A DNA stretch of 12,260 bases, from the NCBI GenBank assembly GCA_902797785.1, contig CADBUD010000225.1, forward strand, positions 1-12,260, in the 5' to 3' direction. The notes under the pieces were generated by a model. That model did no database searches. It was given only the letters and a program-made list of their open reading frames with translations, and was not told the DNA's origin. The stretch is from an uncultured Lachnospiraceae bacterium. Lineage in GTDB: Bacteria > Bacillota > Clostridia > Lachnospirales > Lachnospiraceae. Positions 1-7,497 of the stretch are shown one piece after another (positions within the stretch are counted from its first letter, which is position 1; each line of letters begins with the position of its first letter). The translations under genes and the position numbers were made by a program.

Positions 1-1083
1 ATCTGAATCATAACGGTAACGGATATAATAGGTATTGCCGTTCTGTGTTACCGTAAATAAATAGCCGCCGTCGATACTCCCCTGGGTGCCTGTCAAAAAC
101 AGCCGGTCCGCGATTTCATCTTCCCCATCAATGTTGGTAAGATCCACCATATAGTTTCTTCCATCGTCCATTTTTACCACATTCCACATATGTGGCCCAC
201 TACTCACGGTATAATTAGAAACTGTAGAAGAAAAGTCTCCCGTCACAATGCGGCACTTGATATTTCCCATGAAGGCGGTGTTGTCACATAGATACTGAAA
301 TGCTTTTGCATATCCTTCACAGACAACATTGGTCGAAGCATCCCCGTCAAAAACATTGACCAGCTGCCATGGATCGATGCCGATTCCGGAATATGTCAAC
401 ATACTGGCTGCAAGGTCATTGTATTCCACCAGACGGCAGATTGCGTTTTTGTATGCCTCAAGCTTTTGGAAATCGCTCTTTTTCTCATTTTTCTGAATGA
501 TGCTTTTCGCATTTGCTATCGCTTTTTTTGCTCGTTTTACATCCATCGAATTTACGCTGTACTCGTTGGCCCCCTGATAATCACTCGCCACGGAGAACTT
601 AATATAAGAAATCAGGCCGCTGCCAATGGAAACTCCCTTGGTCTTGTCGAACCAGTACAATTCATATGGACAATCAACCATCAGATAGTTAACGATCCGT
701 TCGAAGCCGGACTGGCTCAAGCTGCGGATCAGGCTCCCATCTATGACTGGAATAGCCGTGCTGCTGATTTTTCCCGATGCGATTTTTTTGATTCTGTTTT
801 TGAGAAGCGTATAGAGCTTTTTCTCTTTGTTCGTCATCCTGCTGGCCGCAGAGGTTCCGTAATTGGCCAGTTTTTTTTCCGTACTTACGGATCGGGTCTC
901 TGGATAAAAAAGTCTGGAGAGATATTCCTGCAATAATTCTCTGCTCTCATTCTTTTTTTCCGGGAGAGCATAGGTATACAATGGTTCTGCTGCCGCTGCG
1001 ATTCTCTTCTGGGGCAAAAATACAGAAAGCACCAGAAAAGCCGCGAAAATCAAAATCTGCCGCCTTCGTTTTTGAATCTTCAT
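1..1083 (-). CDS. Secreted transglutaminase-like protein, 3' end cut by window edge
   Basis: The frame is open for 361 codons from the ATG at 1083 to the window edge, so the C-terminus is missing. AGGAGG sits 7 nt before the ATG and supports this start. The N-terminus is a typical signal peptide: a KIQKRRR basic head, a hydrophobic stretch of about residues 10-24, and an alanine-rich likely cleavage region near residues 29-33. A charged, lysine-rich, probably helical region follows (about 40-235). A transglutaminase-like papain-fold core then shows Cys255 in VVCEGYAKAFQYL, His298 in PHMWNVVKMDDG and Asp314 in YMVDLTN, which are the order and contexts of the Cys-His-Asp triad of that superfamily. 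In bacteria such secreted proteins are usually proteases, amidases or crosslinkers of surface protein or peptidoglycan; which applies here is unknown. It has its own promoter and is separated from the TetR gene by a terminator. The family call is firm; the substrate is open. Confidence 0.85.
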   Translation of the reverse strand, partial: MKIQKRRRQILIFAAFLVLSVFLPQKRIAAAAEPLYTYALPEKKNESRELLQEYLSRLFYPETRSVSTEKKLANYGTSAASRMTNKEKKLYTLLKNRIKKIASGKISSTAIPVIDGSLIRSLSQSGFERIVNYLMVDCPYELYWFDKTKGVSIGSGLISYIKFSVASDYQGANEYSVNSMDVKRAKKAIANAKSIIQKNEKKSDFQKLEAYKNAICRLVEYNDLAASMLTYSGIGIDPWQLVNVFDGDASTNVVCEGYAKAFQYLCDNTAFMGNIKCRIVTGDFSSTVSNYTVSSGPHMWNVVKMDDGRNYMVDLTNIDGEDEIADRLFLTGTQGSIDGGYLFTVTQNGNTYYIRYRYDSD

Positions 1084-1146
1084 AAAATGACCTCCTGTTC
1101 CTCCATAGAACCCCCTATCTACTGATTTTACAAACGAGTATAATCT

Positions 1147-1155
1147 ATTATACCA
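1147..1155 (-). promoter_or_regulatory. Extended -10 promoter for the transglutaminase-like gene
   Basis: Read on the minus strand this is TGG followed by a perfect TATAAT, i.e. the TGn extended -10 form. No good -35 hexamer is seen 16-18 nt upstream, which fits an extended -10 promoter. Transcription would start near 1140, leaving a leader of roughly 55-60 nt before the ATG at 1083. The upstream region is purine-rich on this strand. Confidence 0.55.
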
Positions 1156-1213
1156 CAACTTCTTCCGTTTTTCTTCTCTTTTTTTGATGTTCTTCTATTT
1201 TTTATGAAAAAGT

Positions 1214-1252
1214 TGTTACTATTCACAGTCGATTTGATGTTACTGCTGTGAA
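1214..1252. repeat. Dispersed intergenic repeat, copy A
   Basis: The 14 bases GTTACTATTCACAG at 1215-1228 recur exactly and in the same orientation at 12177-12190, at the other end of the window. In this copy TTCACAG (1222-1228) is complementary to CTGTGAA (1246-1252), giving a loose stem. The stretch ACATCAAAT, read on the minus strand inside this element, is also found next to the 40-bp repeat at 5132-5171. This suggests a modular family of intergenic repeats. No coding role is seen. Confidence 0.5.
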
Positions 1253-1275
1253 GCTTAGAACCCCTCCCAGTATGA

Positions 1276-1325
1276 GGATTTCAGGCGCGAATGCGCCGGG
1301 AGAGCTGCGAAGCAGGGGGAAATCC
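1276..1325. other. Foldable GC-rich intergenic element (three-way junction candidate)
   Basis: A closing stem GGATTTC (1276-1282) / GAAATCC (1319-1325) encloses two hairpins. The first is GGCGC/GCGCC with a 4-nt loop (1284-1297). The second is CTGC/GCAG with a GAA loop (1305-1315). A near direct repeat, GAATG followed shortly by CCGGGA, occurs at about 1289 and 1326. The element lies between the TetR operon terminator and the predicted transglutaminase promoter, so it is not in that gene's leader if that promoter is used. It could be a small structured RNA or another dispersed repeat. I recognise no known riboswitch class. The strand is undecided because the stems are symmetric. Confidence 0.35.
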
Positions 1326-1354
1326 GAATGCCGGGAAGAGGACTATGAATCATG

Positions 1355-1397
1355 AAAAAAAGTTTTCTGCCAGTAATGTTGGGCAGAAAACTTTTTT
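1355..1397 (-). terminator. Rho-independent terminator of the MMPL/heptad/TetR unit
   Basis: A perfect 10-bp stem GTTTTCTGCC (1362-1371) / GGCAGAAAAC (1382-1391) with a 10-nt loop is flanked by seven A on one side and six T on the other. It can therefore work in both directions. It lies about 55 nt past the TetR stop codon and ends the operon on the minus strand. Confidence 0.85.
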
Positions 1398-1437
1398 ATG
1401 ATGTTGGGGGCAAAAGTGCCATGCGATGAAATCACAT
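1398..1437. repeat. 40-bp direct repeat, copy 1
   Basis: It is identical in 39 of 40 positions, and in the same orientation, to 5132-5171; the only difference is G at 1410 against T at 5144. It lies directly between the TetR stop codon and the terminator. With the other copy it flanks the heptad-protein and TetR genes. It shows no open frame and no strong stem of its own. Confidence 0.8.
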
Positions 1438-1451
1438 GTGCAGCAGAAACT

Positions 1452-2048
1452 TCATTTTACTTCAAACTGTAATATGATTCCTCGGATTGTCGTAAACAGC
1501 TCCGGCTTTAGTTCCTCTAAGGACACCGGTGAATGATATAAAATCACATCATGGCAGGCAGAACTGACAAGCTCTACGATAAAATAAATCATCATCTTTG
1601 TATTTCGGAATGTTCTTCCATACCGTTGGATCATATCTTCAAAAATATCCATGCAGTTCCTTCCGTCCATTTCCGCGATCCGAATATTAGAAAACACCGC
1701 CCAGCTTAAATTTTTTGAAATAAATCTCAGCAGCATCGGATTTTTCTCCAGCTGGTCTAAAATATTGTCTACCAGGGAAAGGATGCAGTCCTCTAATTCC
1801 GGCATATCCCGATTCTTTAAATCTTCATAGGCCTGATCAAAGACCGCGCTTCCTTTTCTGGCAATCAGCTTATCCCGCAAGTCAAATTTATCTTTAAAAT
1901 ACAGATAAAAGGTTCCTTTTCCAAGACTTGCATGCTTTACAATGTCAGCAACAGATGTATCATTGATTCCCTGTTCAGTAAACAGCTGGAACGCTGAGGC
2001 TAAAATGGCTTCTTTTTTTAATCGTTTTTTTTCTTCTACTTTTCCCAT
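1452..2048 (-). CDS. TetR/AcrR-family transcriptional regulator
   Basis: The protein has 198 aa, a normal TetR-family length. The N-terminal DNA-binding domain shows AILASAFQLFTEQGINDTSVADI (about residues 14-36), then the recognition helix and its classic ending LGKGTFYLYFKDK (about 42-54). The rest is an all-helical ligand/dimer domain with no sequence clue to its ligand. I chose the ATG at 2048 because GGAG lies 9 nt upstream; an upstream TTG at 2063 in the same frame would add five residues but would use that Shine-Dalgarno sequence as coding. It begins 30 nt after the heptad-repeat gene, so it is almost certainly cotranscribed. It is the natural candidate to bind the two TGAC-N5-GTCA sites at the MMPL promoter, giving negative feedback on its own operon. 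The family call is very safe; the ligand and target are inferred. Confidence 0.93.
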   Translation of the reverse strand: MGKVEEKKRLKKEAILASAFQLFTEQGINDTSVADIVKHASLGKGTFYLYFKDKFDLRDKLIARKGSAVFDQAYEDLKNRDMPELEDCILSLVDNILDQLEKNPMLLRFISKNLSWAVFSNIRIAEMDGRNCMDIFEDMIQRYGRTFRNTKMMIYFIVELVSSACHDVILYHSPVSLEELKPELFTTIRGIILQFEVK

Positions 2049-2057
2049 CGCTGTATT

Positions 2058-2061
2058 CTCC
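2058..2061 (-). promoter_or_regulatory. Ribosome binding site deciding the TetR start
   Basis: GGAG on the minus strand stands 9 nt before the ATG at 2048. It overlaps the codons that would follow the alternative TTG at 2063, which argues against that longer start. Confidence 0.65.
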
Positions 2062-2078
2062 AAAACGTTGATGCTCTC

Positions 2079-5000
2079 TTACTCTTCTGTTTCAATCCGG
2101 TCTGTTGTCATGACAAATCTTACTTTTCCATCCATCCCCTTATCTATTCCCGCAAAGCTCTTGTAATCTTCGGAGGCGTTGATCACACCGCGAAGTCTGG
2201 CGCTTAAGGTTGACATGGCTGTTTCAGATTTATCGACTTTTTCTGTCAGTTCATCGATTCCTTCTTCTTCAAACTCTTCCATTCCATCGGCGAGCTTGGA
2301 GGAACCTTTGGAAAGCTTGGAAATTCCATCATCCACCTTACCGGTCGCATCCCACAGCTTACTGGTTCCATCTTTTAGGGTCTGCGTTCCGGAGGATAAT
2401 GTCTTGCTGCCGTCGTACAGATCCCCGGTTCCATTTTTTAAGGTTTCTGTTCCGTCATACAGATCTTTGGTTCCTTTCTTTAAGGTTTTGGTACCATCAT
2501 AGAGATCCTCTGTTCCTCCCTTTAATGTCTTGATTCCATCATACAGGTCATCGCTTCCTTTTTTCAGGCTCTTAGTTCCATCATAAAGATCGCTGCTTCC
2601 TTTTTTCAGGCTCTTGGTTCCATCGTACAGATCACTGCTTCCTTTTTTTAGGGTCTTGGTTCCATTGTAAAGATCAGCACTTCCTTTTTTCAGGCTCTCA
2701 GAACCATCATACAGGTCACTGCTTCCTTTTTTCAGGCTCTTGGTTCCGGTATAAAGTGTTTCTGCTCCAGTCTTTACTGTTCCAAGACCTTGATTTAAAG
2801 TAGAAATACCGGCATCCAGTGCTTTGGCTCCGGCATCCAGCTGTTCTGCTCCTTCTGCCAGACTTCCAGCCCCGGTCCGCAGGGCTTCATTATTGGCAAC
2901 CAGGGTATTCCCTCCCTCTGCCAATTGGGACACTGCTGCATCGATTCCCGCTGCCGCTTCGCTCAACTTGGAATAGTTGGCCAAAAGAGCCGTTCCACCT
3001 GCACTCAGTTCATTCAGCTTATCCTGAGAAAGCATTCCGGCAAGCTTGGCCGTCGATTCCGGACTGGTTCCCTGAATCGCCTGGTTCAAGCCTCCGATGA
3101 TTGCGCCCTCTTCTGCCGTAGCACCGGAAACATTTGCCGAAACTGCATTTGCCGTTCCAAGATAGGTCATGATTCCCTGAATCTGTGCTTTTACGGCTTC
3201 ATCCTCTGTTGTCTGCATCAATCCTGCCAGCACCGCCTGATATCCCTCGATTGCTCCGGAATATGCCGTCAAGGCTCCTACGCCCTCATGAATGCTCTGG
3301 ATACCGCCCTTTACCTGGGTCAATCCGGTATTCAGGCTGCCAATTCCCTGAACCATTCCATTCAAGGAAGCTATATTCTCCTGGGAGAATACTCCGTTCA
3401 CTCCTGAGATATAGCTATCAAGCCCTGCTCCATAGGTCTGGAAATTCTCTGTCAGCTTTCCGGCTCCGCCAAGCTTCTGCTGTAAGGTATTCAGACCATC
3501 TGATAGATTCTTGGCTCCATCCAGATAGGAAGTTAATCCCGTCTTCAGGCTCTTGGCTCCGGACTTCACGCTTTCTGTTCCTGAGGATAGTTCTGCGCTT
3601 CCGCTCTTTAAGCTTTCTGATCCATTAGCCAGCTGCGCAATCCCACCGGAAAGATCCCCTGCTCCACGATTCAGACTTTCTGCTCCGGTCTTTAGCGTTT
3701 TTACCCCGCTTTTTAAGGTTCCGGCTCCCTCATCCAATGCTTTTGCCCCGCTCTTTAAGGTTCCGACCCCGTCATCTAACTTCTTTGATCCGCTTTTTAA
3801 GGTTTCGGCACCGTCATCCAGCTTTTTAGCTCCATCCTTTAGGGACTCTGCTCCGTGATTCAATTTCTTGGCTCCATCCTGTAAGGAATACGCTCCATCA
3901 TCTAGTTTTTTTGCTCCATCCTGTAAGGAATCCGCTCCATCATCTAATTTTTTAGCTCCATTTTTTAAGGTTTCTGCTCCATCATCCAGTTTTTTGCTTC
4001 CATCCTCCAGCTTTTTGGCACCGTCATTCAATTCTCCGGCACCGTCATCCAGCTTCTTTACCCCTTCGGCATATTCAGAAAAGCTGTCATCTAATTTCTG
4101 TAAGTTCTTTTCGATTTTTTCACTTCCGTTGACCAGCTTTGTCACGGCATCTGTCAGATCATCCACGGCGTCATCGAGCTTTTCTGTATCTTCTAATTTA
4201 TCCGGATCAAGATCCATATCCCCGAAGGTATCGGAAACTGCTACGCTGTAGGTCTGTTTCATGGAGAAGTTTGTGACATCTGCTGTAATTGTGACCGTAT
4301 CGTTCATTTTATTCTGAAGCTTTTGAATGTCCAGATCATCATCCAGACCAAGATCGATATTTTCTAAATCCAGGCTCTCTTTTAAGCCCGGCATCCCGTA
4401 TGCAACGACGATATCATTATCTCCCTCGGAGAACATCATGCCATGATCGACGGTAACATTGCTGAATGTATCCACCGGAAGGATCATGCCCGTCACCATC
4501 GTGAACGGCGTATAGATTTCTTCCTCCTTTCCATCGATGGTGATCATCTGTTTGGATTGGTTCGTGTATTTGATCGTAATCTGAAGCTTTCCGCTCTTTC
4601 CTGCGAGTTCTGATGGAGAAATCTCCTTTCCATCCAGATTGTAGGTAATCTTCACCCCGACCGGAAGCTCTTGATTCGTCTTTCCCTGATAGTAAATATC
4701 CTCTTCTTCCGTATTCCACGTCAATCCGGAACCATTCTGGGTAAAGGTCTCCTCTCCCTTGACATTTACGATATCCGACAGGTCAGAGGAATCCTTTACT
4801 GCGCCTGCTCCTCCTGAATTTTTCAGCCAGTCAGAAACAATAACATCTGTCGGGGAACCATCCGGATCCATGGTCACATAAACCGTCTCCTCCTTGGACA
4901 CTCCCTCGCTCTCGGAGGCACCAAAGGTGTTTTGCGTATTCTTTGTCTGCTCTGTTTCTTCGTTCACCTTACTTTTTTCTTCTGCCGCTATGACGGTAAC

Positions 5001-5111
5001 ATAATTTTTATTATAATCATATGAGATTCCTCCTGCTGCCACTCCGGTCGCAAGAACTCCACTCAATCCAACTGCTGCAATTTTTTTCCATGATTTTCTA
5101 TTTCTATTCAT
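2079..5111 (-). CDS. Exported X-X-X-Leu-X-X-Gly heptad-repeat protein, MMPL partner
   Basis: The protein has 1010 aa. The ATG at 5111 is chosen because AGGAGG lies 9 nt upstream; a longer frame from 5156 begins inside a dispersed repeat. Order of parts: a basic N-terminus and signal or anchor segment (about 8-30); a charged linker rich in Glu and Thr; a beta-rich domain (about 75-290) with VYVTMDPDGSPTDVIVSDWL near 77-96; heptad block 1 (about 352-540, units such as KKLDDGA); an Ala/Gly-rich middle (about 545-735); heptad block 2 (about 746-946, units such as DLYDGTKSLKKG); and a charged tail. The L-x-x-G heptad is the TIGR03057 type known from YhgE/Pip-like and other Firmicute surface proteins. 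Unlike YhgE/Pip it has no C-terminal membrane helices, no LPXTG and no lipobox. It follows the transporter gene and probably forms a long extracellular coiled structure working with it. The exact function is unknown. Confidence 0.8.
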   Translation of the reverse strand: MNRNRKSWKKIAAVGLSGVLATGVAAGGISYDYNKNYVTVIAAEEKSKVNEETEQTKNTQNTFGASESEGVSKEETVYVTMDPDGSPTDVIVSDWLKNSGGAGAVKDSSDLSDIVNVKGEETFTQNGSGLTWNTEEEDIYYQGKTNQELPVGVKITYNLDGKEISPSELAGKSGKLQITIKYTNQSKQMITIDGKEEEIYTPFTMVTGMILPVDTFSNVTVDHGMMFSEGDNDIVVAYGMPGLKESLDLENIDLGLDDDLDIQKLQNKMNDTVTITADVTNFSMKQTYSVAVSDTFGDMDLDPDKLEDTEKLDDAVDDLTDAVTKLVNGSEKIEKNLQKLDDSFSEYAEGVKKLDDGAGELNDGAKKLEDGSKKLDDGAETLKNGAKKLDDGADSLQDGAKKLDDGAYSLQDGAKKLNHGAESLKDGAKKLDDGAETLKSGSKKLDDGVGTLKSGAKALDEGAGTLKSGVKTLKTGAESLNRGAGDLSGGIAQLANGSESLKSGSAELSSGTESVKSGAKSLKTGLTSYLDGAKNLSDGLNTLQQKLGGAGKLTENFQTYGAGLDSYISGVNGVFSQENIASLNGMVQGIGSLNTGLTQVKGGIQSIHEGVGALTAYSGAIEGYQAVLAGLMQTTEDEAVKAQIQGIMTYLGTANAVSANVSGATAEEGAIIGGLNQAIQGTSPESTAKLAGMLSQDKLNELSAGGTALLANYSKLSEAAAGIDAAVSQLAEGGNTLVANNEALRTGAGSLAEGAEQLDAGAKALDAGISTLNQGLGTVKTGAETLYTGTKSLKKGSSDLYDGSESLKKGSADLYNGTKTLKKGSSDLYDGTKSLKKGSSDLYDGTKSLKKGSDDLYDGIKTLKGGTEDLYDGTKTLKKGTKDLYDGTETLKNGTGDLYDGSKTLSSGTQTLKDGTSKLWDATGKVDDGISKLSKGSSKLADGMEEFEEEGIDELTEKVDKSETAMSTLSARLRGVINASEDYKSFAGIDKGMDGKVRFVMTTDRIETEE
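2348..2765 (-). repeat. In-frame 42-bp tandem repeat array (about 10 units) in heptad block 2
   Basis: The unit is 42 bp, i.e. 14 residues of two heptads of the type SSDLYDGTKSLKKG. Equivalent positions recur in exact register, for example GCTTCC on the plus strand at 2553, 2595, 2637 and 2721. Copies in the middle of the array are nearly identical in DNA, while the outer ones diverge. This suggests fairly recent expansion by slippage or unequal recombination. Gain or loss of units would keep the frame and change only protein length. Confidence 0.85.
3537..4058 (-). repeat. Heptad-encoding repeat block 1 in the same gene
   Basis: About 26 heptads (21 bp each), often paired as 42-bp units such as GAKKLDDGAETLKN, run through this stretch. 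DNA units are more diverged than in block 2, but neighbouring units near 3880-3960 are still close copies. Leu and Gly of each heptad are kept throughout, while the other positions are rich in Lys, Asp, Ser and Ala. This block and block 2 are separated by about 200 residues without regular heptads. Confidence 0.75.
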
Positions 5112-5120
5112 AATATATTT

Positions 5121-5126
5121 CCTCCT
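5121..5126 (-). promoter_or_regulatory. Ribosome binding site deciding the heptad-protein start
   Basis: A full AGGAGG on the minus strand stands 9 nt before the ATG at 5111. It marks this ATG as the start rather than the in-frame ATG at 5156. Confidence 0.8.
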
Positions 5127-5131
5127 ATCAC

Positions 5132-5171
5132 ATGATGTTGGGGTCAAAAGTGCCATGCGATGAAATCACAT
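5132..5171. repeat. 40-bp direct repeat, copy 2
   Basis: It matches 1398-1437 in 39 of 40 bases in the same orientation. It lies just upstream of the heptad-gene ribosome binding site, inside the 185-nt gap between the MMPL and heptad genes. It is followed directly by ATCAAAT and the palindrome at 5179-5216, which copy 1 lacks. Confidence 0.8.
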
Positions 5172-5178
5172 CAAATAT

Positions 5179-5216
5179 GCTCATGAACGAAAGGACTTGC
5201 CGTTCTGTTCATGAGC
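5179..5216. repeat. Inverted repeat with 10-bp arms in the MMPL/heptad gap
   Basis: GCTCATGAAC (5179-5188) and GTTCATGAGC (5207-5216) are perfect complements with an 18-nt loop. There is no T-tract on either side, so it is unlikely to be a terminator. In an operon transcript it would form a stable stem between the transporter and heptad cistrons, which could tune mRNA stability or relative expression. It may equally be part of the adjoining dispersed repeat. Confidence 0.65.
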
Positions 5217-5296
5217 TGCACCGGATTTTGATTGCTAAAAGCGACATTTTCCTTCCAAGATCCGTGCGCTTCATTTTATACTGTAGTCTCCCCTTT

Positions 5297-7423
5297 TTAG
5301 TGTGTCTCGGTGACTGCATTATTTTTTACTACATGCCCTTCCTTTTTCTTTCCTACTCCGGCTTTGATCATATTCCATGTAGAATGAATAATAAGTCCAT
5401 CAAATACATACAACAAGGCCGGCAGCAGGCAGATTACCGTCACTGTACTGATCAGTGCTCCTCTTGCCAATAATGTGCAGATCGATCCGATCATGTCGAT
5501 TCCGGTGTACATGGAAACGCCAAACGTCGCTGCGAAAAATCCCATTCCACTGGTAATGATGGATTTGATCGAGGTCTGATGCGCAATGGCAACAGCTTCT
5601 TTTTTATCCTTCCCTTTTAGCCGTTCTTTATAATAGCGGTTCGTCATTAAAATCGCATAGTCTACCGTCGCTCCAAGCTGTATCGTACCAATGACGATGC
5701 CGGCCACAAACGCGAGCGGCGTGTGCATATAATAAGGAACTGCCATGTTGCATGCAATGGCAAATTCTATGACGGAAACTAAGATGACCGGAATACTTAT
5801 GGATTTAAATGTAACAAGGATGATCAGGAAAATCGCTGCAATGGAAAGATAATTGACATTTTTCAGATCCACATCCGTCGTATCCTGAAGATCCTTCATC
5901 AGCGGTGCCTCTCCAATGATCATGGCATCCTCCTGATAGCCCTTGACAATCTGATTGATTTTGGCCAGCTGGGCGTTGCACTCATCCGTTGCTGAGGAGT
6001 AGTCCGAGCAGACAAACTCCAGCTCATAATTTTCATTTTTCAGCTTTGACGACAATTCCTTAGGAACCATCTCCTCCGGAAGTCCGGCTCCTAAGAGGGT
6101 ATTGATCCCCAGAGCCCATTTCACTCCATCTACCTCCTCGATCTGCTTCATCATCTCGGTCTTTTCTTTGGAGGTAAGACCATCCTTTAACAAAACCATA
6201 TGGACGGTGCTCATATCGAACGTTTCCTGAAGCTTTTGATTTGCCACGGCGCTCTCTAAGGTATCCGGAAGTCCTTTATCAATATTATAATAAATCTCAT
6301 AGTGACTGTTTCCATATACTGCCGGAACCAGGATCACCAAAAAAATCAACAAAGCAATATATCTGTGTTTTACAATAAATTTGGAGACCCCATCCAGGCT
6401 TGGAATCAGGCTCTTATGGGTCGTCTTTTCGATCAGTGGGTCAAAGGCTAAGATCAATCCCGGAAGAATGGTGACACAGACAATGACTCCAATCGCCACT
6501 CCTTTCATCATAACAATTCCCAGATTGGCACCCAGCTTGAATGTCATGACACAAAGTGCCGCAAATCCGGCGATCGTTGTGAGCGAGCTGCTGGAAACCG
6601 AAACAAAGGTATTGGAAATCGCATGGGACATCGCCCGAATCTTATCTCCCGGATACCGCTCCTTGTTCGCTTCAAAGCTTTCCAGCAGGAAAATCGAGTA
6701 ATCCATTGTCACGGCCAGCTGCATCACAGCGGCTAAGGCCTGGGTGATATAGGAAACATCATCCAGAAAAATATTGCTTCCTAAGTTGTAGATGACCGAA
6801 ATTCCTATCGTCAAAAGGAATATGAACGGCGTCACAAATGAATCCATAAAAAGCAATAATACCAGAAGAGTCAGAGCCGCTGCAATCACAACATAGACTG
6901 GCAGTTCCTTTAACGCCAGATCCTTAATATCCGTAACAACTCCGGACATCCCGCTTAGGTAGACATTTTTTGTCACGATCTTGCGAAGCTTTGTCACAGC
7001 ATTCATCGTCTCATCCGCGGAAGTCGTCTGATCGAACAGTGCGATCATCATCGTTGCGTCTCCCTTAAAAAAAGCTTCCCGAAGATCCTTTGGCATCATC
7101 TCGACCGGTACAGTAATATCAGAAAAATCATCGTACCAGAGGACATCATAAACATGCTCTACCTCCTCCATCTCCTGTTCCAGCCTGACCGCGTCCTTTT
7201 TGTCCATGTCCTCTACAATTACCATGGAGAACGCTCCCATGCCAAACTCATCCACCAGGATATCCTGCCCTGCTACTGTCTCCAGTCGTTCCGGCAGGTA
7301 CGAAAGAAGATCGTAATTCACCTTAGTCTTTAAATAACCGAAGACGGACGGAATCAAAAGCAGGACTCCTATGATCAAAATCAGAACCCTGTGCTTTGTG
7401 ATCCACTTTCCAATCTGAATCAT
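5297..7423 (-). CDS. MMPL/RND-superfamily membrane transporter
   Basis: The protein has 708 aa, usual for Firmicute MMPL proteins, with the two-fold repeated RND layout. There is one helix at about 12-31, an extracytoplasmic domain (32-173), five helices (about 176-328), a short loop, a helix at about 354-371, a second extracytoplasmic domain (372-520), and five more helices (about 523-673). The paired proton-relay motifs are present in both halves: Asp241-Tyr242 in VTMDYSIFLLESF and Asp588-Tyr589 in GATVDYAILMTNRY. The family uses the proton gradient to export lipids, glycolipids, peptides or drugs; the substrate here is unknown. The ATG at 7423 has only a weak upstream AAAGG-type site. It is the first gene of the operon, followed by the heptad protein and TetR. 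The promoter at 7498-7526 carries probable TetR operators. Confidence 0.92.
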   Translation of the reverse strand: MIQIGKWITKHRVLILIIGVLLLIPSVFGYLKTKVNYDLLSYLPERLETVAGQDILVDEFGMGAFSMVIVEDMDKKDAVRLEQEMEEVEHVYDVLWYDDFSDITVPVEMMPKDLREAFFKGDATMMIALFDQTTSADETMNAVTKLRKIVTKNVYLSGMSGVVTDIKDLALKELPVYVVIAAALTLLVLLLFMDSFVTPFIFLLTIGISVIYNLGSNIFLDDVSYITQALAAVMQLAVTMDYSIFLLESFEANKERYPGDKIRAMSHAISNTFVSVSSSSLTTIAGFAALCVMTFKLGANLGIVMMKGVAIGVIVCVTILPGLILAFDPLIEKTTHKSLIPSLDGVSKFIVKHRYIALLIFLVILVPAVYGNSHYEIYYNIDKGLPDTLESAVANQKLQETFDMSTVHMVLLKDGLTSKEKTEMMKQIEEVDGVKWALGINTLLGAGLPEEMVPKELSSKLKNENYELEFVCSDYSSATDECNAQLAKINQIVKGYQEDAMIIGEAPLMKDLQDTTDVDLKNVNYLSIAAIFLIILVTFKSISIPVILVSVIEFAIACNMAVPYYMHTPLAFVAGIVIGTIQLGATVDYAILMTNRYYKERLKGKDKKEAVAIAHQTSIKSIITSGMGFFAATFGVSMYTGIDMIGSICTLLARGALISTVTVICLLPALLYVFDGLIIHSTWNMIKAGVGKKKEGHVVKNNAVTETH

Positions 7424-7460
7424 GATAATTCACAACCTTTCTATTGATAATGTTTTTCAA

Positions 7461-7479
7461 AAATGACTCTTGGTCATTT
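7461..7479. promoter_or_regulatory. Probable TetR-family operator O2
   Basis: AAATGAC and GTCATTT are a perfect 7-bp inverted repeat with a 5-nt spacer. The core TGAC-N5-GTCA (7464-7476) is the same as in the site over the -35 box. It lies just downstream of the predicted transcription start. A further GTCATTT half-site is seen at 7491-7497. Binding by the TetR protein of this operon is inferred. Confidence 0.65.
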
Positions 7480-7497
7480 ATTTTCCTGATGTCATTT

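Noticed and set aside
466..936. 156-codon open frame on the plus strand
   Set aside because: It lies antisense to the transglutaminase-like gene, has no ribosome binding site, and its protein looks like a shadow of the real frame.
2105..2116. 12-bp palindrome TTGTCATGACAA near the TetR gene
   Set aside because: It is inside the 3' coding end of the heptad gene, lacks the 5-nt spacer of the other operators, and no promoter is seen beside it.
2348..4058. Repeat arrays considered as a CRISPR or minisatellite
   Set aside because: Units are contiguous, in frame and encode regular L-x-x-G heptads; there are no unique spacers.
2179..4251. Several plus-strand open frames rich in Ser, Pro and Phe
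   Set aside because: They are antisense products of the heptad repeats; their periodicity simply mirrors the minus-strand repeats.
5109..5156. Longer start (ATG at 5156) for the heptad-repeat protein
   Set aside because: The extra 15 codons run through the 40-bp dispersed repeat and the ribosome binding site, and they precede a normal signal sequence that begins at the ATG at 5111.
5179..5216. Inverted repeat considered as a terminator between the MMPL and heptad genes
   Set aside because: There is no T-run after the stem on either strand, and the loop is 18 nt long.
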